Source: Nonomuraea sp.
GTDB lineage: Bacteria > Actinomycetota > Actinomycetes > Streptosporangiales > Streptosporangiaceae
Assembly (NCBI GenBank): GCA_013362835.1
Contig: JABFVJ010000054.1
Coordinates: 1-11,465 of the forward strand
Direction: 5' to 3'
Length of the DNA stretch: 11,465 nucleotides
Below are positions 11,382-11,465 of the stretch, in pieces. Made by a program: the position numbers and the translations under genes. The notes under the pieces are model-generated. The model was not told the origin of the DNA, did no database searches, and saw only the letters and a list, made by a program, of their open reading frames with translations. Positions within the stretch are counted from its first letter, which is position 1. Every line of letters starts with the position of its first letter.

Positions 11382-11442
11382 TTTTCGATACGTGAGTAGC
11401 GTAAATCGCCCGCCGACCATTACGCAACCCCAGTATCGAAAA
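11382..11442. promoter_or_regulatory. Two inverted 23-bp sites, probable TetR operators
   Basis: Positions 11382-11404 and the reverse complement of 11420-11442 share 19 of 23 bases. Each has TTTTCGATAC at one end and GCGTAA at the other, separated by 7 variable bases, and the two copies are 15 bases apart around a centre at 11412. Within each copy, TAC and GTA frame 9 bases, a small dyad of the sort TetR dimers bind. The copies overlap the predicted tetR promoter boxes. Confidence 0.75.
11398..11427 (-). promoter_or_regulatory. Predicted promoter of the tetR-cupin operon
   Basis: On the minus strand, TTGCGT (11427-11422) and TACGCT (11403-11398), 18 bp apart, resemble -35 and -10 boxes. Transcription would begin near 11391, giving a leader of about 20 bases with the AAGGGG ribosome site. 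One inverted site covers each box, which fits autorepression. Confidence 0.5.
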
Positions 11443-11465
11443 TCGCAAGGCGCTTCACGGCCGGA
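11443..11465. other. Right edge, no gene recognised
   Basis: The last 23 bases contain nothing I can call. They may be the upstream part of a divergent gene beyond the window. Confidence 0.4.

Noticed and set aside
11373..11420. A longer TetR protein starting at 11420
   Set aside because: It would translate the inverted operator sites; the ATG at 11372 has a good ribosome site.

Overview
The window is very GC-rich, with coding regions using G or C at almost every third position, frequent GTG starts, short 5' leaders and a possible leaderless transcript. That points to a high-GC actinomycete. The gene content (LacI-controlled ribose ABC operon, golvesin-domain wall enzymes, TetR-cupin pair) would fit Streptosporangiales such as Nonomuraea, but the genus is only an inference. 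There are ten protein-coding genes. I found no rRNA, tRNA, insertion sequence, phage gene or CRISPR array.

Layout. (1) Positions 1-479, minus strand: the 5' part of an unrecognised membrane protein that runs off the left edge. (2) 608-5453, minus strand: a compact operon in the order lacI-type repressor, rbsA, rbsC, rbsB, rbsD, encoding a complete ribose-type ABC importer plus the pyranase that supplies the furanose form. Two near-identical LacI palindromes (5461-5480 and 5488-5501) sit on a predicted promoter just before the repressor gene, so the repressor very probably controls itself and the importer. No ribokinase gene is present in the window. (3) 5560-9188: two divergent genes for secreted cell-wall enzymes. 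One is an N-acetylmuramoyl-L-alanine amidase with an N-terminal lysozyme-like domain. The other is a GHL10/DUF187 glycosidase related to E. coli DigH. Both end in almost the same golvesin-like domain, and about 180 bp of shared regulatory DNA lies between their starts. (4) 9226-10266: an orphan, divergent membrane histidine kinase, possibly read from a leaderless transcript. (5) 10261-11372, minus strand: a tetR-cupin operon. Upstream of it lie two inverted copies of a 23-bp site that straddle its predicted promoter and may also serve a divergent gene beyond the right edge.

How they work together. The rbs genes form one sugar-uptake unit. The divergent pair is the most interesting part. Amidases strip stem peptides from peptidoglycan, and DigH-type GHL10 enzymes are known to cut glycan strands lacking stem peptides. 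The pair may therefore be a two-step wall-degrading set whose members carry the same presumed wall-targeting module. That is a hypothesis from sequence and context, not something shown here.
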